In this document: positions 17,282 to 25,793 of the stretch, piece after piece
Layout: the number at the start of each line of letters is the position of its first letter
Position numbering within the stretch: position 1 is the first letter of the stretch
NCBI GenBank assembly: GCA_016936015.1
Contig: JAFGPV010000014.1
Coordinates: 1 to 47,810, forward strand
DNA: 47,810 nucleotides
Reading direction: 5' to 3'
DNA from: Pirellulales bacterium
Lineage (GTDB): Bacteria; Planctomycetota; Planctomycetia; Pirellulales; Thermoguttaceae
Made by a program: the position numbers and the translations under genes
Notes under the pieces: model-generated
Database searches by the model: none
What the model saw: the letters and a program-made list of their open reading frames with translations, nothing else
What the model was told of the DNA's origin: nothing

Positions 17282-17378
17282 GGGTGCCATGGCCACGCTT
17301 GCGTGGCCATGCTGGAGAGCGGATTGCCAACCGACTTTCCGTACAGCACATGCCCACGCCAGCGTGGGCATGGCACCC
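17282..17378. repeat. GGGTGCCATG palindromic repeat, copy 1
   Basis: The block begins GGGTGCCATGGCCACGC and ends GCGTGGGCATGGCACCC. It holds two smaller hairpins (GGCCACGCttGCGTGGCC and GCCCACGCcaGCGTGGGC). A second copy closes the window at 47731-47807. This one sits between the coupled ATG at 17254 and the permease start, and appears to have been inserted at the 5' end of the permease gene. Confidence 0.8.
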
Positions 17379-17401
17379 GGTCCACTACAAATGAGTTTTT
17401 G

Positions 17402-18535
17402 ATGAGACCGATCCGCATCATTGCCGTCGCCCGGAAGGAGTTCCTGCACGTCTTGCGCGACGTGCGGAGCCTGGGCATGGCAATCGCCATTCCGCTCTTG
17501 ATGCTGGTGCTCTTCGGCTATGCGCTGACGTTGGACGTGGACGACGTGCCGCTGGCCGTGTGGGACCAGAGCGAAACGTCGCAGAGCCGCGCGCTGACGG
17601 CCGCCTTCGACGGTTCGCGGTATTTCACGGTCCGCCGCTACGTGCGGAACTACCGCGAGTTGGACCGGTCGATCGACACGGGCGAGGCGCTCGGCGGGCT
17701 GGTGATTCCCCGCGACTACGCCCAACTCCTCGACGCCGGCCGCGACGCCCCCGTGCAATTGATCGTCGACGGCAGCGATTCGAACAAGGCCACCATTGCG
17801 CTGGGCTACGCGAGCATGGTGGTGCAGAACTACGCCCAGCAGATCGTCCTTCAGGCCCTGAAACGCCGCGGCGTGACGAACGTCAATATGCCGTTGGACT
17901 TGCGGCCTCGGGTGGAGTTCAACACCGACCTGCAATCGAAGAACTTCATCGTGCCGGGCCTGATCGCCGTGCTGATGATGGTCATCGCCGCGTTGATGAC
18001 CTCGCTGACCGTCGCCCGGGAATGGGAGCAAGGGACCATGGAGCAACTGATCTCCACCCCGGTGAAGGGACCGGAGCTGATCGTCGGCAAGATGATCCCC
18101 TATTTCGTGATCGCCATGATCGACGTGGTCGTCGCCGTGCTGATGGGCCAATTCCTCTTCCAGGTCCCGCTGCGCGGGAGCGTGGTCTTCCTGTTCGCCA
18201 TCGCCGTGGTGTTCCTCATCGGCGCGTTGTCGATGGGGATGCTGATCAGCATCAACGCGAAGAGCCAACTGCTGGCCAGTCAGTTGGCGATGGTCGCCAC
18301 GTTTTTGCCGGCGTTTCTGCTCTCCGGCTTCATGTTTTCGATCGACATCATGCCCCCCGCGATCCAGGCGGTGACCTATGTCGTTCCCGCCCGGTACTTT
18401 GTGACCATCCTGAAAGCCATTTACATGAAGGGCGTGGGCCTGCCGCTGCTGCTGGGCGAAGTCGTGCTGCTGTCGATCTACGCCCTGGTGATGGGTTCGC
18501 TGGCGATGGCCCGGTTTAAGAAGAAATTGACGTAA
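17402..18535 (+). CDS. ABC-2 type permease (YbhS-like)
   Basis: Membrane subunit of the efflux pump. 377 residues from ATG 17402 (MRPIRIIAVARKEFLHVLRD). An earlier in-frame start at 17303 would read through the repeat and is rejected. There is one N-terminal helix (LGMAIAIPLLMLVLFGYAL), a large extracytoplasmic domain with the DGSDSNKA motif near 120, and five C-terminal helices from about residue 180, with WEQGTMEQLISTPVKG as the coupling region between the first two. This is the standard YhhJ/YbhS/YbhR architecture. It ends 2 bases before the second permease. Confidence 0.9.
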   Translation: MRPIRIIAVARKEFLHVLRDVRSLGMAIAIPLLMLVLFGYALTLDVDDVPLAVWDQSETSQSRALTAAFDGSRYFTVRRYVRNYRELDRSIDTGEALGGLVIPRDYAQLLDAGRDAPVQLIVDGSDSNKATIALGYASMVVQNYAQQIVLQALKRRGVTNVNMPLDLRPRVEFNTDLQSKNFIVPGLIAVLMMVIAALMTSLTVAREWEQGTMEQLISTPVKGPELIVGKMIPYFVIAMIDVVVAVLMGQFLFQVPLRGSVVFLFAIAVVFLIGALSMGMLISINAKSQLLASQLAMVATFLPAFLLSGFMFSIDIMPPAIQAVTYVVPARYFVTILKAIYMKGVGLPLLLGEVVLLSIYALVMGSLAMARFKKKLT

Positions 18536-18537
18536 CC

Positions 18538-19665
18538 ATGTTCTCCCGCGTCCGCCAAATGCTGATCAAGGAATTCATCCAGGTCTTCCGCGACCCGCGG
18601 ATGCGGATGGTGACTTTCGTGATCCCCTGCCTGCAAACGCTGATTATCGGGTACGCGGTTTCGACCGACGTGAAGCATGTGCGGACGGCCGTCCTGGATT
18701 TCGACAACAGCCGGCAGAGCCGCGACCTGATCGCCGATTTCGCCCAATCGGGATATTTCGACGTGAAATACCGCTTGCAGCGGGACGCCCAGGTGCGGGA
18801 GGTCCTCGACCGCGGCCAGGCGACCGTGGTCTTGTACATCCGGCACGGATTCGCCGAGGAACTTCGCGCGGGCCGGCAGGCCCAACTGCAAATGTTGATC
18901 GACGGCACCGACTCGAACACCGCCAGTGTCGTGCTCGGCTACGCGGTCAAAATTGCCTCGGCCTATTCCGAAAACCTGCTGGTCGAGCAGTTCGAGAGCC
19001 GGTTGGGGGCCATACTGCTGCCCGGCCGGCCGGAGCTGCGGACCCGGGCGTGGTTCAACGAGAACCTGGAAAGCCGCAACTTTTTCGTCCCCGGCGTGCT
19101 GGTGATCGTCGTGTCGCTGATCACATTGCTGCTAACGAGCATGGCGGTGGTCCGCGAAAAGGAGATCGGCACCATCGAGCAGATCCTCGTCACGCCCATC
19201 ACCCCCGCCGAATTCATCCTCGGCAAGACGCTGCCCTTTGCGGTCATCGGCGCCGTAGTGGCGGTGCTGGTCACGGCCGTCGGTGTGTTCTGGTTCGAAG
19301 TGCCGCTGCACGGCAGTCCGCTGCTGCTGGCCGCGGGAACGGGGCTGCACGTCCTGGCGATGCTCGCCGCCGGACTGCTGATTTCCACCGTCAGCCGGAC
19401 CCAACAGCAGGCGATGATTACCACGTTTTTCTTCTTTTTCCCCGCGATGCTGCTCTCCGGCTTCGCCTTTCCCGTGGCCAATATGCCCGAAGTCGTGCAA
19501 TACCTCACCCTCGTCAATCCGCTGCGCTATTTTTTAGAGATCATCCGGGCGATCTTCCTCGCAGGCGTGGGGATTGAGATCCTCTGGCCGCAGTTCCTGG
19601 CCCTGAGCATGATGGCCGTGGTGCTGCTGACCCTGGCCGTGCGGCGGTTCCATAAGACACTGTAA
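18538..19665 (+). CDS. ABC-2 type permease (YbhR-like)
   Basis: Second membrane subunit, 375 residues, paralogous to the preceding one. It has an N-terminal helix after MLIKEFIQVFRDPRMRM, an extracytoplasmic domain containing DGTDSNTA, then FVPGVLVIVVSLITLLLTSMA and further helices; REKEIGTIEQILVTPI is the coupling segment. With the two ATPases and the adaptor it completes a tripartite-type exporter. No outer-membrane channel gene is present, so a TolC-like protein would have to come from elsewhere. E. coli YbhGFSR is associated with tolerance to drugs such as chloramphenicol and cefoperazone and with cation efflux; the substrate here is unknown. Confidence 0.9.
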   Translation: MFSRVRQMLIKEFIQVFRDPRMRMVTFVIPCLQTLIIGYAVSTDVKHVRTAVLDFDNSRQSRDLIADFAQSGYFDVKYRLQRDAQVREVLDRGQATVVLYIRHGFAEELRAGRQAQLQMLIDGTDSNTASVVLGYAVKIASAYSENLLVEQFESRLGAILLPGRPELRTRAWFNENLESRNFFVPGVLVIVVSLITLLLTSMAVVREKEIGTIEQILVTPITPAEFILGKTLPFAVIGAVVAVLVTAVGVFWFEVPLHGSPLLLAAGTGLHVLAMLAAGLLISTVSRTQQQAMITTFFFFFPAMLLSGFAFPVANMPEVVQYLTLVNPLRYFLEIIRAIFLAGVGIEILWPQFLALSMMAVVLLTLAVRRFHKTL

Positions 19666-19694
19666 AGCGATCCCGCCAAGATCTCCACGCCTGT

Positions 19695-19728
19695 CCCCTC
19701 TCCCTCCGGGAGAGGGTTAGGGTGAGGG
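19695..19728. repeat. CCCTCTCCCTCCGGGAGAGGG repeat, copy 1
   Basis: 34-base repeat with a perfect internal palindrome (CCCTCTCCC/GGGAGAGGG, with a short centre), followed by TTAGGGTGAGGG. It recurs at 47647-47680, 33 of 34 bases alike. The type is widespread in unrelated bacteria. It directly follows the efflux operon and may double as a weak terminator hairpin. Confidence 0.8.
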
Positions 19729-19933
19729 CCAAGTAACAATCCATTCCAAAGCAATAACCGCTTAAACCATAGCAAGTTACAGTTGTCCCTGCACCCCATG
19801 CCAACCCGACTCTTCCGATAGCATAAAGTTTAACGAATGCAACGGATTGGCACAGTCAAACGCCGGGCGTCGGCATCGAGATCGGTCATGGAATTATTAG
19901 AGAAAAAATTCCGTGATCCCCGGTCAACAAAAC

Positions 19934-19963
19934 TAGACAAACCGATCAAATACTGTATATAAT
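19934..19963 (+). promoter_or_regulatory. candidate rpsU promoter
   Basis: TAGACA (19934-19939), 18 bases, TATAAT (19958-19963). Transcription would start near 19970, leaving a leader of about 70 bases before the GTG start. Confidence 0.55.
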
Positions 19964-20038
19964 CAAAGGTTCCAAATCCGATTTTACCATAATTCTCTTT
20001 CCCAATCCCAACGATCCCCCACATCCCTGGAGGCCTGA

Positions 20039-20236
20039 GTGGTCAAATTGACATTGCGCGAAAAAGAATCTATTCAAGAGGCAGTCCGTCGCTTCCGCAA
20101 ACTGGTTGAGCGGAGCGGGATTAAGAAAGAAATGCGTCGCCGCGAGTATTACGAAAAACCCAGCGAAATCCGCCGCCGCGCCCGGATGCGCGCCGAACGC
20201 CGTAGTTCCCGAAAACCGCTGTCCGCCGGCAAATAA
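20039..20236 (+). CDS. rpsU: 30S ribosomal protein S21
   Basis: Small-subunit protein that helps mRNA and the 16S 3' end come together at initiation. 65 residues, rich in Arg and Lys, with the family pattern [19 protein letters not shown] and a [15 protein letters not shown] segment. The start is a GTG at 20039, supported by a GGAGG at 20029-20033 with five bases between. It stands alone, without the dnaG-rpoD partners seen in proteobacteria. Confidence 0.93.
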   Translation: MVKLTLREKESIQEAVRRFRKLVERSGIKKEMRRREYYEKPSEIRRRARMRAERRSSRKPLSAGK

Positions 20237-20360
20237 TCCTCCCCGGCCGCCTTCCCTTGGTCCTTCTCTCCGGCTCTTTTTCTGCGCCAAAGGAACGTAA
20301 CGGATTCCCCGCCGAGACCTTGAGGGGGAAATGACGAATCCTTGAATGAAGAATAATTCC

Positions 20361-20415
20361 TTCGTCATTTGACATTCAGACTTCTTTCGTCATTCGAACT
20401 TCGTCATTCGTCATT
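20361..20415. repeat. short TTCGTCATT repeats between convergent genes
   Basis: TTCGTCATT occurs at 20361-20369, 20386-20394, 20400-20408 and 20407-20415, mixed with related pieces (GACATTC, AATGACGAA). It fills the gap between rpsU and the convergent ppsR. No strong terminator is evident. Confidence 0.5.
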
Positions 20416-20427
20416 CTTTCTACCAGT

Positions 20428-21225
20428 CTATTTCTCTTGCGAAAGTAAAAGAATAATCTCCCGCGCCGCTTCCTCGACCGACTTGCCGGTTACGTCGATC
20501 TGGCACCAGCCGTGTGTCGTACACAACCGGGCGGCGTAATCCAATTCCTTGCGGACCTGTTCCGCCGAAGCGTACGATTCCACCGGAATGCCGGTGCTGA
20601 CGGCCCGGGTGTGACGGAGTTGGCAGAGCTTTTCCGCGGCCATGGTCAAACAAAAAACCCGCAGTGGAGACACTTCCAGCAACGGCTCCGGCGGGGGGAT
20701 GTCCGGAATCAACGGGACGTTGGCCGCAAACCAGCCGCGGTAGGCCAGGTAGAGCATCGTCGGCGTCTTCATGCTCCGTGAGACCCCCACCAGCACCACC
20801 TCCGCGCGGTCCAGTTCATGGGCGTTCAACCCGTCGTCGTGGTGGAAGGCGAAGGCCACGGCCTCGATCTCCCGGAGTTTCGCGTCCTCGAGTTGGCGAA
20901 GCAGCCCGGGTTTTTCCCGCGGCGAGAGCTGCAAACGGCCGGTCAGGCGTTCCAAGAGCGGCCCCATCGAGTCCAGGGCATCGACGCCCTGCTGCCGCGT
21001 CTCTTCGAGCATTTGCCGCCGCAGATCGTGCTCGACCAGCGTGTGGACGATCAGCGCCTCGGCGGCCGCCGCCTCGCGGACCACCACCCGGACCTGCTCG
21101 ACGGACCGCACCTCCATCCGTCGCGCCACCCGCACCGCCGCCCCCCCAAACTGCTCGAGCGCCGCCCGCACGAGCCGCTCCGCCGTGCGGCCCGTCGCGT
21201 CAGAAACGACAAAGATCGTGAGCAT
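20428..21225 (-). CDS. ppsR: pyruvate phosphate dikinase / PEP synthase regulatory protein (DUF299)
   Basis: Bifunctional kinase and pyrophosphorylase that switches PEP synthase or pyruvate phosphate dikinase off and on by phosphorylating a threonine. 265 residues, usual length. The N-terminus FVVSDATGRTAE and the P-loop-like GVSRSMKTPT (147-156), followed by MLYLAYRG, are family signatures. The C-terminal DVTGKSVEEAA is also typical. The target enzyme is not in this window. A GC-rich hairpin (21250-21276) lies just upstream in its probable leader. Confidence 0.93.
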   Translation of the reverse strand: MLTIFVVSDATGRTAERLVRAALEQFGGAAVRVARRMEVRSVEQVRVVVREAAAAEALIVHTLVEHDLRRQMLEETRQQGVDALDSMGPLLERLTGRLQLSPREKPGLLRQLEDAKLREIEAVAFAFHHDDGLNAHELDRAEVVLVGVSRSMKTPTMLYLAYRGWFAANVPLIPDIPPPEPLLEVSPLRVFCLTMAAEKLCQLRHTRAVSTGIPVESYASAEQVRKELDYAARLCTTHGWCQIDVTGKSVEEAAREIILLLSQEK

Positions 21226-21729
21226 AAAAGTCCAGCGGAAACGTCAAGCGAGCCGGGCCGTCCTCGGCCCCGGCTGAGAAACGAGGGGTAAATAAACAGC
21301 GAGGACCGGCGGAAGATCAATCCCTTACCGTCCATCGTCCTCATCCTACTCTGCCGAAAAATCCTTGAGAAGGACCGAAAACCGCCGGTAAGGACCGGAA
21401 TACCGCCTCTTTTTAATGCCTTGAGCCGTCCAGCCAACACCGCACCCACAAATCGGGTGGATTGCATACAATTCATCCCTGGGATTGACACAATCTCAAA
21501 AAGTCATAACATATAATATAAGTTGCTGATTTGGCATCATAGCGGCTGATCCCTCGATATCGAGCATGCCAAGAGGCCGATAGAGCCTTGGCCCGCCTTT
21601 TCGACCGACAGGTGACCGTCTCCCGGGTTCGCCGGGCGTAACGTCCTCAGGATGACTGCAATCGGCCGTTGCCCGGAAAACCGGAGCGGAGCCTGCTTTC
21701 GATCCTCATTTCCTAACCAAGGAGCGATG
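21226..21729. other. intergenic region between ppsR and the DUF1559 gene
   Basis: No gene is visible. It contains a hairpin AGCCGGGCCG/CGGCCCCGGCT (21250-21276) related to the 10198-10286 repeat. An AT-rich stretch at 21485-21517 has a TTGACA and a TATAAT, but they are 21 bases apart, longer than usual. The DUF1559 gene has a good AAGGAG at 21719-21724. Confidence 0.5.
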
Positions 21730-22686
21730 ATGAAAACGCCGACGGATAGATCCTGCGGTTTCACGCTCGTCGAGTTGTTGGTGGTCATCGCGATCATCGG
21801 CATTCTCATTGCCCTGCTCCTGCCGGCGGTCCAGGCGGCCCGCGAGGCCGCCCGACGCGCGCAATGCACCAACAACCTCAAGCAGTGGATCATCGGCATG
21901 CAGAATTACGAGAACGTCAACAAGTATTTCCCGGCCGGGGTGACCACCGGCCGCGCGTGCTTAAGCGCTCCCGGCTGCATCTCGTCCGGCGGCACCATTG
22001 GATCGACCGGCGAGTTCAACCGGAAGACCTTCATCGTCGACCTCTGGCCGTTCCTGGAGATGAAATACTTCGCCAAGCGGTACGATCCGAAATACTGCTT
22101 CTACGCCCCGAAGAACCGGCCGATCACCGAAGAGTTTTCCCCTCTCTATTTTTGTCCCTCCGACCGCCAGGGAAAGTGGCGGGCGGACGCTTACACCATT
22201 CGCTCGCGCGGCAACTACGTGGTCTCGTGGGGATACTGCGACTATTTTCAAAAGACCACCACCACCGGCGACCCGCCCCAGGCCGGGGCCTTCGGGACGA
22301 ATCGCCAAACGCGGGTTAAGGAGATCACGGACGGCCTGTCGCCGACGATCTTTCTCGCGGAGGTGATTCAGGCCGACTCCGATACGGACTTTGATTTCCG
22401 CGGCGACGTCTTCAACAACGACATGGGCGCCGCCCAGTTCATGACGCTCTATTCGCCCAACTCGGGCATCGACTCGATGGCTTGCGGCGGCGCCACGCCG
22501 GACATTCCCGGTCCCTGCCAGATGAGCGGAACGGTCTTCGTCTCCTCGCGGAGCAGGCACCGCGGCGGCGTACAGGCGGCCTTCGGCGACGGCTCGGTCC
22601 ATTTCATCGGCGACGACATCGCCATCAACCTCTGGCGCGCCCTCAGTTCCATGTCCGGCAAGGAGACGGCCGCGCTGGGCGATTAA
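21730..22686 (+). CDS. DUF1559 protein with prepilin-type leader
   Basis: Pilin-like surface or secreted protein of a family greatly expanded in planctomycetes; role unknown. 318 residues from ATG 21730, preferred to the adjacent ATG 21727 because AAGGAG then has five bases of spacing. The type IV prepilin signature [20 protein letters not shown] gives a cleavage site before Phe and a hydrophobic N-terminal helix, followed by [16 protein letters not shown]. The DUF1559 C-terminal motif [19 protein letters not shown] is present near 275. It is followed 23 bases later by a small lipoprotein, a frequent partner. Confidence 0.92.
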   Translation: MKTPTDRSCGFTLVELLVVIAIIGILIALLLPAVQAAREAARRAQCTNNLKQWIIGMQNYENVNKYFPAGVTTGRACLSAPGCISSGGTIGSTGEFNRKTFIVDLWPFLEMKYFAKRYDPKYCFYAPKNRPITEEFSPLYFCPSDRQGKWRADAYTIRSRGNYVVSWGYCDYFQKTTTTGDPPQAGAFGTNRQTRVKEITDGLSPTIFLAEVIQADSDTDFDFRGDVFNNDMGAAQFMTLYSPNSGIDSMACGGATPDIPGPCQMSGTVFVSSRSRHRGGVQAAFGDGSVHFIGDDIAINLWRALSSMSGKETAALGD

Positions 22687-22709
22687 CCTTCCCCCGGAGA
22701 CCTTTACCG

Positions 22710-23114
22710 ATGAGACTTTCTCTGATCCTCCTGACTGCCGCGCTGCTCCCCGCCGTGTTCGGCTGCAGGGGCAAGGGACCGGTCGCCGTTAGCGGCGAGG
22801 TGACGCTCGACGGGCAGCCGCTCGAGCGCGGCCGCATCGACTTCCAGCCCGCCGACGGCAATGGCCCCATGACCGCCGCGCCCATCCGCGACGGCAAGTA
22901 CGAAGGATCGGTCCATCCCGGCATGAAAACGATCCGCATCACCGGCGGCAAGGTCGTCGGCTCGCACCCCTTCACCCCCGGCAATCCCGCCAGCCCCATG
23001 GTCGAAGACATCGAATCGCTCGTCCCCCCCTGCTACAACACCGAAACCACCCTCTCCTGCGAAATCACCCGCGGCCAATCGACCTACGACTTCGAACTGA
23101 AGTCGAAACCATGA
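22710..23114 (+). CDS. small secreted lipoprotein, carboxypeptidase-regulatory-like
   Basis: 134 residues. ATG 22710 is supported by GGAGA at 22696-22700. The signal sequence MRLSLILLTAALLPAVFGC ends in a weak lipobox (VFGC), so lipidation at Cys19 is probable. The mature part, with VSGEVTLDGQPLERGRIDFQP and DGKYEGSVHPGMKTIRI, has the beta-sandwich pattern of transthyretin/carboxypeptidase-regulatory-like domains. Such proteins commonly follow DUF1559 genes in planctomycetes. Function unknown. Confidence 0.82.
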   Translation: MRLSLILLTAALLPAVFGCRGKGPVAVSGEVTLDGQPLERGRIDFQPADGNGPMTAAPIRDGKYEGSVHPGMKTIRITGGKVVGSHPFTPGNPASPMVEDIESLVPPCYNTETTLSCEITRGQSTYDFELKSKP

Positions 23115-23308
23115 TTACTGATCGGCGGTTTGGTGGATATCCTCGTTTGCCACGGAAAAAATGGTCGGACCATCTCCATCCCGAAGGGATCGGAATCCGT
23201 CGGGGAATCGGGATCAGACTTAATCCGTTAGCCGTTGGCTGTTAAAGCCCGAATCCATCGGGACCCATTAGTCAAAACTTCGGCCGCGATTCCGAGAAGT
23301 CCGCCTCT

Positions 23309-24667
23309 TCAGCGTTTGTTTTTCGGGAGCGGGATCCATCGGATGTTCGGATCGCAGGGCGTGATGGTTTCCACCCAAGGCCAACCCAGTAGACCCCGCC
23401 GGATATGAGCAAGACCGGAACGGGACTGGCCGAAGGAGGCCATGTGCCAAGGGGTGCTCAGCAGTTCCTGCTTCGTTTTAGCGGGATCATCGATAAATTC
23501 GTACTCGATCGTGTAGTTCCGAAAAATGAAGTTATGGGTGGTCATCCACATTTCGCGGACGCGGACCGGGCGGAGCTTCGGGGGTGACGAATCGCCCAGA
23601 GCATTGAGCGAAAAGGTCCAGCAGATCATCGTCCCGCCGCCCAGCATCGGCAATCCGACGAGAAGAAGCACGGTCAAGAAAAGCCCCTGGCCGAACAGCC
23701 CGACTTTCGGCCGGTGGAATAATTCGACCGCTCCGCCCTCGGCCGCCGCTTGTTGGTTCCTCTTTTCGAACTTTCTCCGCTCACGGCGGACGCCCCAGGC
23801 AATTGCCACGATCAGCCCGATGCCCAGCGTCGCCGCCCCGATCGTGAAGGGTGGCACGTAATCCTGAAAAGTCATTTCCAACGGCTGATATTTACTGACG
23901 GCATAGGCGTTCCAGCCCATAAGAAAGAGAAAACCACCGATGGCGCCGACGGCGAAGATCACCGTCAGCGCGCCCCCGTGGCCGGCCTCCGCGGACCGGA
24001 CGACGCCCAAATTCGGCCGCAGGTCCAAAAAACCGTACAGCCGCGGCGGCTTCTCAGACTTCGAGGGCAGAGAAACCGCGGTGACATAGTCGCCGATCCG
24101 ATAGGTAAGCGAGACGCTGTCCTTGGAGTGGGCGGAAATTTCATGCGTATCGGCGGAATAGACCGCTTCGCCTCTCTGCGGATCGCGGTGTTCGAGCACG
24201 GCGACGTACTCGTACACCGACGGTACGCCGTTGACCAGCAGCTTCGTCCGCAGAAACAGGGCCGCGATCCGCGCCACCCGCGGCACGCCCTCCTTGACAT
24301 ACACCAACGGCCCCTGGTGCAAAAGGTAGCGGATCAATCCCATGCCCGACAGGGCCAGCAAACCCACGGCGATCCAAGGGAGATACTGGAGAGGGAGCAG
24401 GTAAAGGCCCCAGATGCGCACGATGGGAAGCGGGGCGCAGGCCAGCAGCACGACGCCGGCGGTAAACAGCCCGAGGATCGCCCTCCTTAGTTTCCGGAAG
24501 TGCCGCCCTTGATACAATTCCGAAGGGACGGTCCGGGGCGGAGGATCCTTAAATTCCGGCTCGAAGGAATATCCCTCCGGCGGCTCGAACGGCCCGAACT
24601 TCTCCGCGAACTGCCGAAGTTCGTCGTCGCCGGGCGAATGGTCTTTGGGAAGTATCGGCTGCGACAT
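23309..24667 (-). CDS. hypothetical multi-pass membrane protein (DUF3592-like)
   Basis: 452 residues. The acidic, proline-rich N-terminus is cytoplasmic-looking. Hydrophobic helices are near 65-85, 92-112, 240-258, 272-292 and 335-360. Between the second and third is a soluble domain (YEYVAVLEHRDPQRGEAVYSADTHE...), and after the last helix another stretch rich in aromatic residues (TIEYEFIDDPAKTKQEL). The pattern of a beta-rich segment with RIGDYVTA resembles DUF3592-type proteins, which is inferred. No enzymatic motif was seen. Confidence 0.6.
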   Translation of the reverse strand: MSQPILPKDHSPGDDELRQFAEKFGPFEPPEGYSFEPEFKDPPPRTVPSELYQGRHFRKLRRAILGLFTAGVVLLACAPLPIVRIWGLYLLPLQYLPWIAVGLLALSGMGLIRYLLHQGPLVYVKEGVPRVARIAALFLRTKLLVNGVPSVYEYVAVLEHRDPQRGEAVYSADTHEISAHSKDSVSLTYRIGDYVTAVSLPSKSEKPPRLYGFLDLRPNLGVVRSAEAGHGGALTVIFAVGAIGGFLFLMGWNAYAVSKYQPLEMTFQDYVPPFTIGAATLGIGLIVAIAWGVRRERRKFEKRNQQAAAEGGAVELFHRPKVGLFGQGLFLTVLLLVGLPMLGGGTMICWTFSLNALGDSSPPKLRPVRVREMWMTTHNFIFRNYTIEYEFIDDPAKTKQELLSTPWHMASFGQSRSGLAHIRRGLLGWPWVETITPCDPNIRWIPLPKNKR

Positions 24668-24710
24668 GGCGATCCTTGGTCTGGATGTAATTTGGATCGG
24701 ACTTCAACAG

Positions 24711-25238
24711 CTAACTTTTCGTCGAGTCCGGTCCCGTTTCCTCGCCCACGAAAAACGCCTTGTGGTGCATCACTCGGCCCTCGGGAACTTCTCCCACCAG
24801 CGGCAGAGCCAGGCAATTCTGCTGTGGAATCCCTTCCATCGTCAGTACGGGGAGACTCCGAAATCCGAAACGGCCGTAAAATTCTGGCTCACCCACCAAA
24901 AAGCAGCCCCGGGCGCCCAGGTCCCGAATGGCTTCCAGCCCCTCTTCGACCAGCCGCTTGCCGATCCCTTTTCGCTGCAACTCCGGCGCAACACCAATCG
25001 GCCCAAGGGCGAACCATTGGCACTCCTTGCCGTCGATCTTGATCGTTGAGAAGGCGATATGCCCCACCACCTTCCCCTCGACCTCGGCCACCAGCCCGAC
25101 CGTCAGCGCCCCGTCGGTCCTCAACACCTCGACAATCAGGTGCTCAGTCTGATGGCTATACTGATGGTCCGTAAACGCAGCAATCAAAATCCCGCGGATG
25201 GCGTCGTAATCGTCTGCACGCTCGGGTCGAATAATCAT
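24711..25238 (-). CDS. GNAT-family N-acetyltransferase
   Basis: Acyl-CoA-dependent N-acetyltransferase. 175 residues from ATG 25238 (MIIRPERADDYDAIRGIL), the normal GNAT start; the frame is open upstream but through a dispersed repeat. The acetyl-CoA loop is LGPIGVAPELQRKGIGKRLV near 80-98, with the Q-x-x-G-I-G core, followed by LGARGCFLVGEPEFYGRFGF. This last block is typical of the YhbS-like subgroup. The substrate is unknown. Its stop is 43 bases from the start of the membrane protein gene on the same strand. Confidence 0.88.
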   Translation of the reverse strand: MIIRPERADDYDAIRGILIAAFTDHQYSHQTEHLIVEVLRTDGALTVGLVAEVEGKVVGHIAFSTIKIDGKECQWFALGPIGVAPELQRKGIGKRLVEEGLEAIRDLGARGCFLVGEPEFYGRFGFRSLPVLTMEGIPQQNCLALPLVGEVPEGRVMHHKAFFVGEETGPDSTKS

Positions 25239-25793
25239 AGGTCTGTCTTGTGGTAATGAAAGACACGAAAATCTGCTCCATCTTTCGTGTTTTTTGTGTA
25301 TTTCGTGGTTAATAGAAGCTTGGCTTGAAATGGTTGAAAGATCAAAGAAGCTATCATACTTCATCCAATTCCAGCCGCAAGCCGAGGGCCTGGACGCTGG
25401 AGAGTTAGGTGTCGCGGACGGTGCTGGGGTTCGGGATGCCCGCCCGTTTCGGAAGGCGTACTACGTCAGACCTTGGGTTTCTCTCGCTACGTGAATCCTC
25501 GTGAAGATGCCCTCTTCCACTGGCCAAGGGCCAGCAAGTTCTTCCAGGCCAGGGCAACGCCCTGGTGATAGACCATCGAAACGGGGAAATTTTCGGCCCG
25601 ACGGGCCAACAGATCACCTCTTCATAAACTTTGCGGCTTTGCGCCTTTGCGAGAGATATCCGTTTTCCGTGTAAGAAAATATCCTCTTCCCGCCGGGGCC
25701 GGCCCGGCTCGCTTGTCTTTCTGCATTCATCATTCCGCATTTATCATTCCCCTCCCACTACAAAACCGCCCCAAAATCCCCTAAAATGCGCCC
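25239..25793. other. intergenic region rich in repeat fragments
   Basis: No gene is supported. It holds a CACGAAA-type fragment (about 25258-25315), a GGCAACGCC palindrome CCAGGGCAACGCCCTGG (25549-25565), TCGGCCCGACGGGCCA (25593-25608), and an exact reverse-complement copy of the 12531-12556 arm at 25629-25654. The second and third pieces use the same words as the nested repeat at 28013-28170. The region separates divergent GNAT and comM genes. Confidence 0.6.
25629..25654. repeat. CTTTGCGGCTTTGCGCC family copy 3
   Basis: 26 bases, identical to the reverse complement of 12531-12556. Only one arm is seen here. Confidence 0.8.

Larger units (their letters stand above)
19666..20038. other. intergenic region before rpsU
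   Basis: It holds a common bacterial repeat (19695-19728, CCCCTCTCCCTCCGGG followed by AGAGGGTTAGGGTGAGGG) and the rpsU promoter. The repeat recurs at 47647-47680 with one difference. No gene is visible. Confidence 0.6.
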
